NCBI GenBank assembly: GCA_965217195.1
Contig: CBDCHL010000001.1
Coordinates: 372,001 to 436,000 of the forward strand
Reading direction: 5' to 3'
Length of the DNA stretch: 64,000 bases
From: UBA6623 sp965217195
GTDB taxonomy: Bacteria; Acidobacteriota; Terriglobia; Bryobacterales; UBA6623
The position numbers and the translations under genes were made by a program. Position 1 is the first letter of the stretch. Each line of letters opens with the position of its first letter. The notes under the pieces are model-generated. The model saw only the letters and a program-made list of their open reading frames with translations. It was not told the DNA's origin and made no database searches. Positions 23,864-34,652 of the stretch are shown here, in pieces.

Positions 23864-24631
23864 ATGCTTTCCCCCTTTCACTTTGGACGTCCGCGCTTTG
23901 ACTTCGACGCGATCGACAGCACGATGATCGACGCGGTGCGGCGCGCCGAGGCCGGGGCAGAGGAGGGGACGATGGTCATCGCCGACCGCCAGACGGCAGG
24001 TCGCGGGCGGTTGGGGCGGTCTTGGATTTCCGAGCCCGGCGTCGGGCTGTACTTTTCGATCGTCCTGCGTCCGCCCACGCCGCCCGAGCGCGCCGCCGTG
24101 TTGACGCTCGCCATGGGACTCGGCGTCGCGCGCGGCCTTGCAAAAGTCTCTGGGGCGGTCTTTGACCTTCGCTGGCCTAACGACGTTTTGTTGAACAAGA
24201 AGAAGTGCTGCGGCATTCTGGTCGAAAGCGCGGCCGAAGCGGGATCGTTGCGCTACGCCGTGGTCGGCATCGGCATCAACGTGAATCAACCGAGCATGCC
24301 CGAGGAGATCGCCGCGATCGCGACTTCGCTCCGGATTGAAACGGCCCGCTCATTCGACCGCGAAGCGGTTCTGGGTGAGGTCCTGCTCTCGCTGGAAAGC
24401 TACTACCAACTGTTTTGCGAGCAGGGCGCTCGCGCCGTCATCGAAGAGTTTTCCGAGGCCTCCAGCTACGTGTCGGGCAAGGTCGTTACGGTTGACGCTC
24501 CGGGCGGCCCGGTCCACGGAACGACGGCGGGCTTGGATCCGGCGGGTGTTCTGCTGCTGCGAAAGGAAGACGGCTCGACCGAACCCATCCTCGCCGGCAG
24601 TGTGCGGCCGTGGGCCGGGGGTGGTGTGTGA
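23864..24631 (+). CDS. birA: Biotin--[acetyl-CoA-carboxylase] ligase
   Basis: 255 residues, the short (class I) form without the N-terminal HTH, so it should not act as a repressor. Key motifs are IADRQTAGRGRLGRSWISEP (biotinyl-AMP loop with the GRGRxGR sequence), GLYFSIVLRP, and LRWPNDVLLNKKKCCGILVE with the catalytic Lys. The C-terminal SH3-like domain includes VDAPGGPVHGTTAGLDPAGV. It activates biotin with ATP and attaches it to the carrier domains of carboxylases. The ATG at 23864 has a weak ribosome-binding site. It is followed after 58 bases by the tannase-family gene. Confidence 0.92.
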   Translation: MLSPFHFGRPRFDFDAIDSTMIDAVRRAEAGAEEGTMVIADRQTAGRGRLGRSWISEPGVGLYFSIVLRPPTPPERAAVLTLAMGLGVARGLAKVSGAVFDLRWPNDVLLNKKKCCGILVESAAEAGSLRYAVVGIGINVNQPSMPEEIAAIATSLRIETARSFDREAVLGEVLLSLESYYQLFCEQGARAVIEEFSEASSYVSGKVVTVDAPGGPVHGTTAGLDPAGVLLLRKEDGSTEPILAGSVRPWAGGGV

Positions 24632-24689
24632 GCGTCGACTATAATCTCGGCAGCTCGCACTCAGCGGGCTCTACGAAGAGGAACCTCCA

Positions 24690-26258
24690 GTGTTGAAACA
24701 CATTGCAGCAATGGCAGTCCTAACAGTTGCGGCTGCCGACGGGGGAGACGCATTATCGCGGAATTGCTCTGGGCTTGATCAACTCATCCTGCCCGACATT
24801 CGCATCCGCTCGGCTGTCCCTTCGGAGGGCGAAGAAGCGGAAGACGCCGCGCCGCTGCCCGACGGCGTACCGTCGAGGCAACGCGAAGCGGTCGTTCCGC
24901 ACTGCAAGGTTGACGGCACGATCGGCGACGAAATCAATTTCGAGCTGCTGCTGCCCGACGACTGGAACGGCAAATTCCTGATGGGCGGCGGCGGAGGCTA
25001 CGTCGGCAGCGTCAGCAATCAGGCCCGCTATTCGGTGAACCGCGGCTACGCCACGGTGGCCACCGACACCGGCCATCAAGCAAACGGCATTCGCGCCGAC
25101 TGGGCGCACAACCATTTGGAACGGCAAGTGAACTGGGGCTACTTGGCGATCCACCGCACCGCCGAAGCCGCCAAGGCGATTATTCGAGCCTATTACGAAT
25201 CGCCCCCGAGGTATTCCTATTTCAACGGCTGCTCCAACGGGGGCCGTCAAGCCCTGATGGAGGCCCAGCGTTTTCCGGAAGACTTTGACGGCATCATTTC
25301 CGGCGCTCCGGCTCACGACTTCAGCGGCCTCTTGGCAGCGTTTCTCTACAACGTGCAACGCATCTTTCCCGACCGCTCAAACCCGACTGAATCTGTGATC
25401 ACCCCCGACAACCGTCGCCTGCTGCAATCCACAATCCTCGAGCAGTGCGATCGTCTGGACGGCGTCGAAGACGGCATTCTCGACGATCCCCGCGAATGCG
25501 CCTTCAAGCTGTCGAGCCTTCCGAAATGCCCGGGAAGGCGCCCGGCGGCCCACTGCCTGACCGTGGCTCAGCAGGAAGCCATCGCCGCTGTCTACGACGG
25601 GCCGCGAAATCAAGACGGGCAGATCCATCCCGGATTCCCCTTTGGCGGCGAGAACGAGCCTGCAGCATGGCAGTCGTGGATCACCGGCCCGAGTTCGCGA
25701 ATGATCGAAGCCTTCGGCGAGCCAAGCGCTCAATTCGGTTTCGGTACGCAGGGATTCAAGTACCTCATTTTCAGGGACCCGGAATTTGACTACACTCGCT
25801 ACGATTTCGCGACCTTTGAATCGGACAGCGAGTTGTTTTCCTCCTTCGCCGACGCGACGGATCCCGACTTGAGCGAATTCAAGAAGGCCGGCGGAAAACT
25901 CATCCTGTGGCACGGCTGGGCGGACGCGGCGCTCACAGCGTTGGCTTCGGTCGACTACTTCGAGGCGGCGGAATCTCGAGATGCGGATGTGCGCGACTAC
26001 TTTCGTCTGTACATGTTGCCGGGTGTTTTCCACTGCGCGGGCGGCCCCGGTCCCGACCGGGTCGACTGGATCGACGCCATCGAGAACTGGGTGGAACGCG
26101 ACCAGGCCCCCGAGCGACTAACCGCCTATCGCGTTTCCGACAACAAGCTGGACATGGCCCGACCGCTGTGCATTTTCCCCGAGCGCGCCGTCTACAAAGG
26201 TTCGGGCAACAGCAACGAAGCCGCCAACTTCGAATGCCGTGATCCCGAGGGGCAGTGA
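24690..26258 (+). CDS. Tannase/feruloyl esterase family protein, exported
   Basis: 522 residues from the GTG at 24690 behind GAAGAGGAACC. A short signal peptide (residues 1-21) is followed by Cys-containing mature protein (SRNCSGLDQ). The tannase/feruloyl-esterase alpha/beta-hydrolase has LLLPDDWNGKFLMGGGGGYV, the nucleophile motif GCSNGGRQAL near residue 184, and a C-terminal catalytic region LILWHGWADAAL (Asp) and MLPGVFHCAGGPG (His). The many Cys residues suggest disulfides. It should cleave aromatic carboxylate esters from plant material or tannins in the periplasm. Stands alone, with a family C repeat just downstream. Confidence 0.9.
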   Translation: MLKHIAAMAVLTVAAADGGDALSRNCSGLDQLILPDIRIRSAVPSEGEEAEDAAPLPDGVPSRQREAVVPHCKVDGTIGDEINFELLLPDDWNGKFLMGGGGGYVGSVSNQARYSVNRGYATVATDTGHQANGIRADWAHNHLERQVNWGYLAIHRTAEAAKAIIRAYYESPPRYSYFNGCSNGGRQALMEAQRFPEDFDGIISGAPAHDFSGLLAAFLYNVQRIFPDRSNPTESVITPDNRRLLQSTILEQCDRLDGVEDGILDDPRECAFKLSSLPKCPGRRPAAHCLTVAQQEAIAAVYDGPRNQDGQIHPGFPFGGENEPAAWQSWITGPSSRMIEAFGEPSAQFGFGTQGFKYLIFRDPEFDYTRYDFATFESDSELFSSFADATDPDLSEFKKAGGKLILWHGWADAALTALASVDYFEAAESRDADVRDYFRLYMLPGVFHCAGGPGPDRVDWIDAIENWVERDQAPERLTAYRVSDNKLDMARPLCIFPERAVYKGSGNSNEAANFECRDPEGQ

Positions 26259-26270
26259 AAATTTCAACCG

Positions 26271-26370
26271 GCTGTAGCCGCGGAGCGGCGACCGGAAAGT
26301 AGCCCAAGGTGAAGCGAAGCGAAACCCTGGGTACCTTTCTATGGATGACGAGCCCCGGATGGGGCGTAGG
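26271..26370 (+). repeat. Palindromic intergenic repeat, family C, copy 2
   Basis: Begins GCTGTAGCCGCGGAGCGGCG, continues AGTAGCCCAAGGTGAAGCGA and GAAACCCTGGGTACC, and ends GAGCCCCGGATGGGGCG. The blocks occur in the same order as in the copies at 55134 and (inverted) 23683. The 26259-26479 gap holds nothing else recognisable. Confidence 0.7.
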
Positions 26371-26479
26371 AGCAACCGTCGAAGTGAACCTCGGCTAACC
26401 GAAACTTCGTGACTGGCGGCCGTCCAAATGCTCCCGGACGTTACGTGCCATTCTTCGAGTCGGGTTATCCTATAACGGA

Positions 26480-26905
26480 ATGCAGTGGATCACGCGAATA
26501 GCAGTCGGCTTTATAGCGGCTCTGGTTCTGTCGACTACCTCGACCACCGCTGCCGACAATGATGATGCCCGGGCTAAGGCTCGGGACTTAACCTCCCCGA
26601 TCCCCTACTCCAAAGATTCAATTCGTACCGGTCGCAAAACCTACCTCCGACTCTGCCAATATTGCCACGGAGCGGACGGCAGAGCTGAGGCCAACCCCGA
26701 CTTCGAAGCCCCGAGTCTGCGCAATCCAAAAGAATGGCGTTACGGCGCGACCGACGGCGAAATCTTCACCTCGATCCGAGACGGAGCCGGGCACGAAATG
26801 CCGCCGTTTCACAAGCAGTTGACGGAAGACCAGATTTGGCAAATAGTTCAATACATTCGCAGCATCGGCCCTAAGGCGCTGAGGCCCGCGGAACAAAATC
26901 CGTGA
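26480..26905 (+). CDS. Monoheme c-type cytochrome, exported
   Basis: 141 residues with a signal peptide (residues 1-24, ending STTAA). Heme is bound by CQYCH (about 59-63), and the axial Met is probably in GAGHEMPPFHKQLTEDQIWQ, the usual class I cytochrome c C-terminal helix motif with IVQYIRSIGP. It is a small periplasmic electron carrier. It precedes the Tat-exported thiamine-diphosphate enzyme by 33 bases on the same strand. The pair may form an operon in which the cytochrome accepts electrons from the enzyme; this is inferred only from position. Confidence 0.85.
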   Translation: MQWITRIAVGFIAALVLSTTSTTAADNDDARAKARDLTSPIPYSKDSIRTGRKTYLRLCQYCHGADGRAEANPDFEAPSLRNPKEWRYGATDGEIFTSIRDGAGHEMPPFHKQLTEDQIWQIVQYIRSIGPKALRPAEQNP

Positions 26906-26938
26906 GCCGCCGCCGACCGACGTAAGAGGAGAAAGGAA

Positions 26939-28890
<1,952 letters not shown>

Positions 28891-28891
<1 letters not shown>

Positions 28892-29373
28892 TGGCGGCGA
28901 AGCGTGACGCGGCCGACGTTGTCGAGGCGCTGCTGCGGAAGCGCGCCGACCGCGGCGTTTTTCGATCCTTCGCTGCGACACGAACTCGCGGCGGCAAGCT
29001 GCGCTGTACGTTCGTCTGGCTGAACGAACGGCCGCTCCATCTTGTTTTCGATCCCGCCCGCCGTAGGCTCGAGTTCCGCGATCTGCTCCCCGACGCGCCG
29101 GCAAAGTCTCCGCTCTACCGGGATTTCAAACAATTCCTCAAGCAGCGCTCGGCCGACGACCTGCCTGCCCATCGCCGCATCGACCCCGAGCGCGCCGCGG
29201 CGCGTTGCCGAAACCGCGCCGGTTCGGTTTCGGTGTCCGTCGAATCGCTCGACGGAGACATCGACTACGCCCTGACCAAAGGGTTGAAATTGGTCAACGA
29301 AGTCTTCCTAAGTTTTCTCCGAGGCCCCTATTACGAATACATGGTGACCAACTTCAACGAACCGGAAGACTGA
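28891..29373 (+). CDS. Hypothetical protein coupled to the TPP enzyme
   Basis: 160 residues from an ATG that shares its first base with the TGA of the preceding gene, so it is translationally coupled. There is no signal peptide. It looks like a small alpha/beta protein (VFRSFAATRTRGGKLRCTFV, then RPLHLVFDPARRRLEFRDLL) with a conserved-looking C-terminus (LTKGLKLVNEVFLSFLRGPY then YEYMVTNFNEPED). I do not recognise a family. Its link to the exported enzyme suggests a helper or assembly role, but this is inference from position only. Confidence 0.7.
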
Positions 29374-29410
29374 GCTGGGGCTCGTTGCCGGCCCGTTATA
29401 ATCAAGACGT

Positions 29411-29797
29411 ATGCCGGTGCGATCGAACACCACGGCCCGATGGGCCGTTGTCGCCATTGCGTTTCTCTTGTTTCCAAACTGCCTGGTGGCCTGTGCCGCG
29501 GATCGCCCACCCGGCAGCCCCGGCTCTCACGGTTCGTCTGAAAACTGCTCAGGATCGGGCGACCCCTCAGCACCGTCGGGCGAGCATCAAGACTGTTCGT
29601 GCCTCGAAGCGACGGCTGCGCCGGCCCGTTTCGTCCCGGCACAAAGCCTGACCCATGAGACGTACGATTTGCTGATTGCGGGACCCGCCGGCGCGATCTC
29701 TTCGACTGCCGCGACGACCCTGCCTATCCGCGCCTCCTCGTCTTACAGGGCGCCTCCCTCTCGGCCACCCGGCCACGCGACTCCACTACGGGTCTAG
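29411..29797 (+). CDS. Small secreted Cys/His protein upstream of a copper-type gene set
   Basis: 128 residues with a signal-peptide-like N-terminus (TTARWAVVAIAFLLFPNCLV). The mature part is low in complexity, rich in Ser, Pro and Ala, and contains HQDCSCLEA (Cys-x-Cys after His), which could bind a soft metal. Similar short Cys/His proteins often open copper and heavy-metal efflux operons. Here a multicopper oxidase and a TolC-family protein follow on the same strand. The function is not established, and the C-terminal part may be disordered. Confidence 0.5.
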   Translation: MPVRSNTTARWAVVAIAFLLFPNCLVACAADRPPGSPGSHGSSENCSGSGDPSAPSGEHQDCSCLEATAAPARFVPAQSLTHETYDLLIAGPAGAISSTAATTLPIRASSSYRAPPSRPPGHATPLRV

Positions 29798-29935
29798 CCT
29801 GCAACTCCAATAGCTCCGGCTGCTTCGGGAAGCCCCTCGCCGGGTTTCCACCAGCTCCACTCGTGTTGGAGAGTTATCGTTCGCAGTGCGAAGGCGCTGC
29901 TCAGACCCACAACCGTATAAGGAAGGAGATCACCC

Positions 29936-31339
29936 ATGGGATCAAATAGAAGACACTTTTTCAGTCGCATAGCGGCGGGCGCCGGGCTCGTCGGCGCATC
30001 CGGCGGGCTCTCGGCTCGCAGGGCTCCCGACGCTGCCGAGCCGGACGCCGTGGACATGGCGGAAAACACCGGCTCGGACCCCTTTGAGACGCCCGACCTG
30101 CCGAAGCTGCCCTATACGGTCGTCGACGGCGCCAAGGAGTTCCATCTTGTCGGCGAGGTAGTCGAAACCGAGTTTCTCCCGGGTCGAAAGGTCCACGCCT
30201 GGGGCTACAACGGCACGGTCCCGGGGCCGACCATCGAGATCAATGAGGGGGATAGGGTACGCATCGTGTTTGAGAACCGGCTGCCGGAGCTTACCACCGT
30301 CCATTGGCACGGGCTCGAGGTGCCGATTGAGATGGACGGTGTGCCGGGCATCTCGCAGGACCCGGTGCCTCCAGGCGGCCGATTCGTGTACGAGTTCACC
30401 GTCCACCAGCACGGGACCTTTTTCTACCACTCACACTTCGCGATGCAGGAAATGATGGGGATGCTTGGCTTCTTCATCATTCACCCGCGTCGACGTTACT
30501 TGCCGGAGGTGGATCGAGACTTTGGATTCCTGCTCCAGGAGTGGGCCCTGCTGCCCAACAACACGGTGCCGAACTCCCTTGCGATGGAGTTTAACTGGCT
30601 CACGCTCAACGGCAAAGCCGGACCTGCCACGACGCCCGTCATCTGCAAGCAAGGTGAGCGGGTTCGGCTGAGATTCGTGAACCTCGGGATGGACCACCAT
30701 CCCATGCACATGCACGGCCATCAATGGGTGACAACCGCCACCGAAGGCGGCCGTGTCCCCGAGTCGGCGTGGACGCCCGGCAACACCGAACTGGTGGGTG
30801 TCGCCCAAGCGCGCACGGTCGAGTTCGTCGCGGAATACATCGGCGATTGGATGCTTCACTGCCACTTGCCCCACCACATGATGAACCAGATGGTCTCCAT
30901 GGTCGGGCCGATGTCGCACTGGGGTGAAGGCGTGGCAACCGGCTTAGGAATGGAGGAAGGCATGGGCATGGTCCGACAGGGATCGGCGCTTTCCGACGAG
31001 TTGGGTCCCGGGATGGGTCGCGGGCTAGGCGATTCAGCAAGCCGCGAGCGACGAGTAAGCACGCTGCTCATGCAGGCCGAGAGTCAGGGTTCACACCATC
31101 ACGCGCACGAGTCCCACGACGAGAGGGTCCCCGGCTACCCACAGGACATGTGGATGCCTATGGACGAGATGTTCGTGAAACCGGAAACCTACGGATTGCG
31201 GCGGGAGTGGACCGCCGCGATGATGGGCATGATGACCCTCGTTCGCGTGGTTGCTCCGGAGGTCTACGACAAGATTCAACAGTTGAAGGAACAACAACGG
31301 GTCGCGCCGGCAGCCGCCGGCAACGGAGGTGTGGCATGA
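29936..31339 (+). CDS. Multicopper oxidase (copper-resistance type), Tat-exported
   Basis: 467 residues behind AAGGAGAT. The N-terminus is a twin-arginine signal (SNRRHFFSRIAAGAGLVGA). All four copper-binding motifs are present: HWHG (about 123-126), YHSHF (about 164-168), HPMHMHGHQW (about 254-263) and LHCHLPHHMMNQM (about 307-319, with the type 1 Cys and axial Met). A Met/His-rich tail (EEGMGMVRQGSALS, QGSHHHAHESHDE) suggests extra Cu(I) sites. It should oxidise Cu(I) in the periplasm. The domain number is two cupredoxins, fewer than CueO, so it belongs to a shorter type. It overlaps the TolC-family gene by four bases (ATGA). Confidence 0.9.
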   Translation: MGSNRRHFFSRIAAGAGLVGASGGLSARRAPDAAEPDAVDMAENTGSDPFETPDLPKLPYTVVDGAKEFHLVGEVVETEFLPGRKVHAWGYNGTVPGPTIEINEGDRVRIVFENRLPELTTVHWHGLEVPIEMDGVPGISQDPVPPGGRFVYEFTVHQHGTFFYHSHFAMQEMMGMLGFFIIHPRRRYLPEVDRDFGFLLQEWALLPNNTVPNSLAMEFNWLTLNGKAGPATTPVICKQGERVRLRFVNLGMDHHPMHMHGHQWVTTATEGGRVPESAWTPGNTELVGVAQARTVEFVAEYIGDWMLHCHLPHHMMNQMVSMVGPMSHWGEGVATGLGMEEGMGMVRQGSALSDELGPGMGRGLGDSASRERRVSTLLMQAESQGSHHHAHESHDERVPGYPQDMWMPMDEMFVKPETYGLRREWTAAMMGMMTLVRVVAPEVYDKIQQLKEQQRVAPAAAGNGGVA

Positions 31340-32607
31340 GGTTCAGGCGACGGTTGAATATCGTTTTCTGTGTGCTCGCTGCTTGGACGGGCTCCGCGCC
31401 GCTCGCGGCACAGCAGGCCGCCCCCGAGGCTCTGAGGCTGGCGGACCTCGAGGCCATGGCACTCCGAACCCACCCGGCATTGCGCCAAGCGGCGGCTCGA
31501 GTTGACGCCGCCGGGGGCCGCAAGCTGCAGGCGGGACTCTATCCCAACCCCATCATCGGCGCGACCGGAGACGAGAACAGCGGCGGGCCGATTATTCGTG
31601 GAGGGGAATTTGGCGGGTTTGTCGAGCAAACTATCGTCACGGCGGGCAAACTTCGCCACGCCCGGGCGGCGGCCGGGGAGCAGGTGACGCAGGCTGCGCT
31701 GGAGCGCGAGGCGGCCAGGCTGCGGATTCTTGGATCTGTCCGGGTCTTGTACTACGAGGCGCTTGGCAGCGGCAAGCGGGTCGCGATTCGAGAGGAACTT
31801 GTGAACGTGACCGAAGACGCCGTTGAGACTACGCGGCAACTTGTCAATGTAGGCCAAGCGGATCAGCCGGATTTACTCGAGGTTCAAATGGAACACTCTC
31901 GGACCCGGGCCGACTTGCTGGCGGCTCGGTCAGTGCAGCGGCGTGCGTTTCGGCAGCTTGGCGCGGTGATAGGAAATCCGCTGCTTGGGCCCTCACCGCT
32001 CGAGGGCGAACTGTCCCCGCTGCCGTCATTGGATTTCGACGAAGCGCTGAAGCACTCCCTCGCGGAAAGCCCCGAAATCCGCTTTGCCGAGGCCGGCGTC
32101 GCACTCGCGGAATCAGCGTTACGGAAAGAAAGGGCGGAACGAGTGCCCGACATCAGTGTTCGCGGCGGCCTGCGGTACAACCGCGAGTTGCTCGATTTCA
32201 ATGGAGCGCCCGTCGGCATGGAAGGATTCTTTGACATAGGCGTCGAGCTCCCGATCTTCAATCGCAATCAGGGCAACATCTCAGCGGCGGAGGCCGAGCT
32301 TGAATCGGCCAAGAGCGAAGTCGAGCGTCGCCGTATGATGCTTCGGATGCGGATGGCGGGAACTTTCCAGCATTACCGAGAGTCTTTGGATCTCGCCCGC
32401 GCTTACTCGGAAGAGTTGATGCCCGCGGCGGGCAAGGCATTTGAGCAGTATCAAGCGGCATTTCGCCGGATGGCGGCCTCTTACCCGCAAGTGTTGATCG
32501 CACGCCGCAATCTATTTCAGTTGCGCGAGAAGCATCTCGACGTCCGAATCAATGCGTGGCGCAGCGCGGTCGAGATCAGGAACATGTTGCTGGTGGGCGA
32601 GCTGTAG
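31336..32607 (+). CDS. TolC-family outer membrane efflux protein
   Basis: 423 residues from the ATG at 31336, which overlaps the stop of the oxidase gene. A signal peptide (RRRLNIVFCVLAAWTGSAPL) precedes two OEP repeats of long coiled-coil helices (LADLEAMALRTHPALRQAAA, then KLQAGLYPNPIIGATGDE; the second repeat begins near FDEALKHSLAESPEIRFAEA). GLRYNRELLDF and DIGVELPIFNRNQGNISAA are typical TolC/CusC strands. It should form a trimeric outer-membrane channel. No RND pump or adaptor gene follows; the next gene is coaX. The partner must therefore be elsewhere or absent. Confidence 0.85.
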   Translation: MRFRRRLNIVFCVLAAWTGSAPLAAQQAAPEALRLADLEAMALRTHPALRQAAARVDAAGGRKLQAGLYPNPIIGATGDENSGGPIIRGGEFGGFVEQTIVTAGKLRHARAAAGEQVTQAALEREAARLRILGSVRVLYYEALGSGKRVAIREELVNVTEDAVETTRQLVNVGQADQPDLLEVQMEHSRTRADLLAARSVQRRAFRQLGAVIGNPLLGPSPLEGELSPLPSLDFDEALKHSLAESPEIRFAEAGVALAESALRKERAERVPDISVRGGLRYNRELLDFNGAPVGMEGFFDIGVELPIFNRNQGNISAAEAELESAKSEVERRRMMLRMRMAGTFQHYRESLDLARAYSEELMPAAGKAFEQYQAAFRRMAASYPQVLIARRNLFQLREKHLDVRINAWRSAVEIRNMLLVGEL

Positions 32608-32662
32608 CGTTTCTCAGCGTCAAAGGGGGATCGTGGGGAGACCGAGTGTAGAATAAGTCGAC

Positions 32663-33469
32663 ATGCTTCTCGCCGTTGATGTCGGCAACACAAACCTTAC
32701 CCTAGGCGTCTATCGCCGCATGAAGCTTGTCAGTCATTGGCGGCTGGAAACGGACGCCGCTCAGACGGTCGACGGTTGGGGCGTTCTGTTTCGGAACCTG
32801 TTTTCACTGGCGGATCTCGACATCAAGAAGATCGACGGCATTATCATCTCCTCCGTCGTCCCGCAACTCGACTCTTCGCTCGAACAGATGGCCGAGCGCT
32901 ATTTCCATATCAAGCCCCTGTTTGTGACTGCCGAGATCGATACGGGCCTGTCGGTGAAGGCCGACACTCCGACCGAGGTGGGCGCGGACCGGCTGGTCAA
33001 CAGCATTGCCGCATTCACGCATTGCGGGGGGCCGTCGATCGTTGTGGATTTCGGAACCGCGATTACGTTCGACGCCATCTCGGCCCGGGCGGAATATCTC
33101 GGCGGCGTTATCTGCGCCGGCGTCGGCATATCGTCGGAGGCGCTGTTTCACCGAGCAGCGCGCCTCCCTAGGGTGGACATCCGTGAACCGAACGCCGTGA
33201 TCGGCACCAACACCGTCGCAAGCCTGCAATCGGGTCTCTACTACGGGACGCTCGGCCTCGTGGACTCGATTCTCGAACGCATGATCGCCGAATTGGGCGC
33301 CGAAACGAAGGTCATGGCCACCGGAGGCCAGGCGAGCATTATCTCCCCCGCGTCTCGGTATATCAAAGAGGTCCGCGAGCACCTCACACTCGAAGGCCTA
33401 CGGATCATCTGGGAGCGAAACCACAAACCGGTCCGGCGGCGCGGAAAAGCCCGAGTTCGTAAGGCCTGA
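32663..33469 (+). CDS. coaX: Type III pantothenate kinase
   Basis: 268 residues, the family length. The ASKHA-fold motifs are present: MLLAVDVGNTNLTLGVYR (phosphate 1), IVVDFGTAITFDAIS (phosphate 2) and ATGGQASII (adenosine). GADRLVNSIAA is the pantothenate-binding segment with the catalytic Asp. It phosphorylates pantothenate, the first step of CoA synthesis, and needs a monovalent cation. Type III enzymes are not inhibited by CoA. It is 55 bases downstream of the efflux gene, and may be independently transcribed. Confidence 0.95.
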   Translation: MLLAVDVGNTNLTLGVYRRMKLVSHWRLETDAAQTVDGWGVLFRNLFSLADLDIKKIDGIIISSVVPQLDSSLEQMAERYFHIKPLFVTAEIDTGLSVKADTPTEVGADRLVNSIAAFTHCGGPSIVVDFGTAITFDAISARAEYLGGVICAGVGISSEALFHRAARLPRVDIREPNAVIGTNTVASLQSGLYYGTLGLVDSILERMIAELGAETKVMATGGQASIISPASRYIKEVREHLTLEGLRIIWERNHKPVRRRGKARVRKA

Positions 33470-33625
33470 ACGTTACAAGATCCTCGCGATCGGCCGAGTC
33501 TGAGTTGTTCGCTCAAGACCTGCTGTGCGATTCTCTTGAATGGTTGGACGGCGGTGCCTCTCGGCGTTCCGAGACTCGACTGTTTCATCCCGCTAAGCCC
33601 GCATTCGGAAGCGCGGAGAGATTAC

Positions 33626-34618
33626 TTGTTGAACATTCCTCATGTTGAGAGCCCTTTCTTTGAGGAGCATTTTCCGGCTGCCGGCACGGATCCCGAGCTG
33701 TTGCGGGTCGCGCGGTCGTTGCACGAGGAGGGGTTTGCGGTCCTCGATTTCCCCGACGAGCGTTTTGAGAGGCGGGTCGAAGAGATCCTAGCGAACCTCT
33801 CTGATCGGTTCGACTGGGAGGCCTGGCGCGCCGATCAAGTCGAGGGCCTGCGCGTTCAAGACGCGTGGCAATTTGACGAACAGGTTCGCGCCATTGCGAC
33901 GAACGAGGCTATGCTGCGAATGCTTTCGCAACTCTACGGTCGGAAGGCGTTTCCTTTTCAGACGCTCAACTTTCCCGTGGGCACGCAGCAGCATTACCAC
34001 ACCGATTGCGTTCATTTCGCCTCCGTGCCCGAACGCTTCATGTGCGGCGTTTGGGTGGCCTTCGAGGATGTCGGGGATGACGCCGGGCCGTTGCTCTATT
34101 ACCCCAAGAGCCATAGGCTTCCGATCTATCTCAACGAACATCTCGGTGCGGTTCCCGGTGACGGTGAGGACCCCTATGAAACCTATGATCAGTTTGTGGA
34201 GTTCTGGCGGAGGTTGGTGGCGGCGCATGGGCTGCAACCTGTCGAATTCCATCCCAAGAAGGGGCAGGCGCTGATCTGGGCCGCTAACTTGCTCCACGGC
34301 GGGATGCCGCAGCGGGATAAGAACAAGACCCGCTGGAGCCAGGTCACGCACTATTTCTTTGAAGATTGCGCTTACTACACTCCGCTTGGATCACTGCCCT
34401 ATCTTGGTTCGGTGGAGTATCGCGAGCTGACAGACGTCACGACGGGTGCGCCGGTCCGCCAGGCTATCAACGGAATGCCCCTCACGGGGGAAATCGTCCG
34501 GCATATGCGCCGTAAGAGGTTTGACGTCGATGGAGGGTTCGCGTCTTCCAATGCCGAATCGGCAACCCCACGGCCCGGTTTTCTTCGCACTCTTCGCGAG
34601 CGCCTGCGGGGCGGTTGA
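33626..34618 (+). CDS. Phytanoyl-CoA dioxygenase (PhyH) family protein
   Basis: About 330 residues if started at the TTG at 33626, which has GGAGAG just upstream; the frame also allows a TTG at 33536 (360 residues). The Fe(II)/2-oxoglutarate fold is marked by HYHTDCVHFASVPERFMCGV, with the HxD pair, and by the distal His in WAANLLHGGMPQRDKNKTRW, where the Arg after it would bind 2-oxoglutarate. The middle (VGDDAGPLLYYPKSHRLP) is typical of the PhyH superfamily. The substrate is unknown; the family hydroxylates many small molecules. It stands alone and ends 35 bases from a convergent gene. Confidence 0.8.
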   Translation: MLNIPHVESPFFEEHFPAAGTDPELLRVARSLHEEGFAVLDFPDERFERRVEEILANLSDRFDWEAWRADQVEGLRVQDAWQFDEQVRAIATNEAMLRMLSQLYGRKAFPFQTLNFPVGTQQHYHTDCVHFASVPERFMCGVWVAFEDVGDDAGPLLYYPKSHRLPIYLNEHLGAVPGDGEDPYETYDQFVEFWRRLVAAHGLQPVEFHPKKGQALIWAANLLHGGMPQRDKNKTRWSQVTHYFFEDCAYYTPLGSLPYLGSVEYRELTDVTTGAPVRQAINGMPLTGEIVRHMRRKRFDVDGGFASSNAESATPRPGFLRTLRERLRGG

Positions 34619-34652
34619 TTCTAAGGTGGTGCAGCGTACAGCCCCAGTGCTC

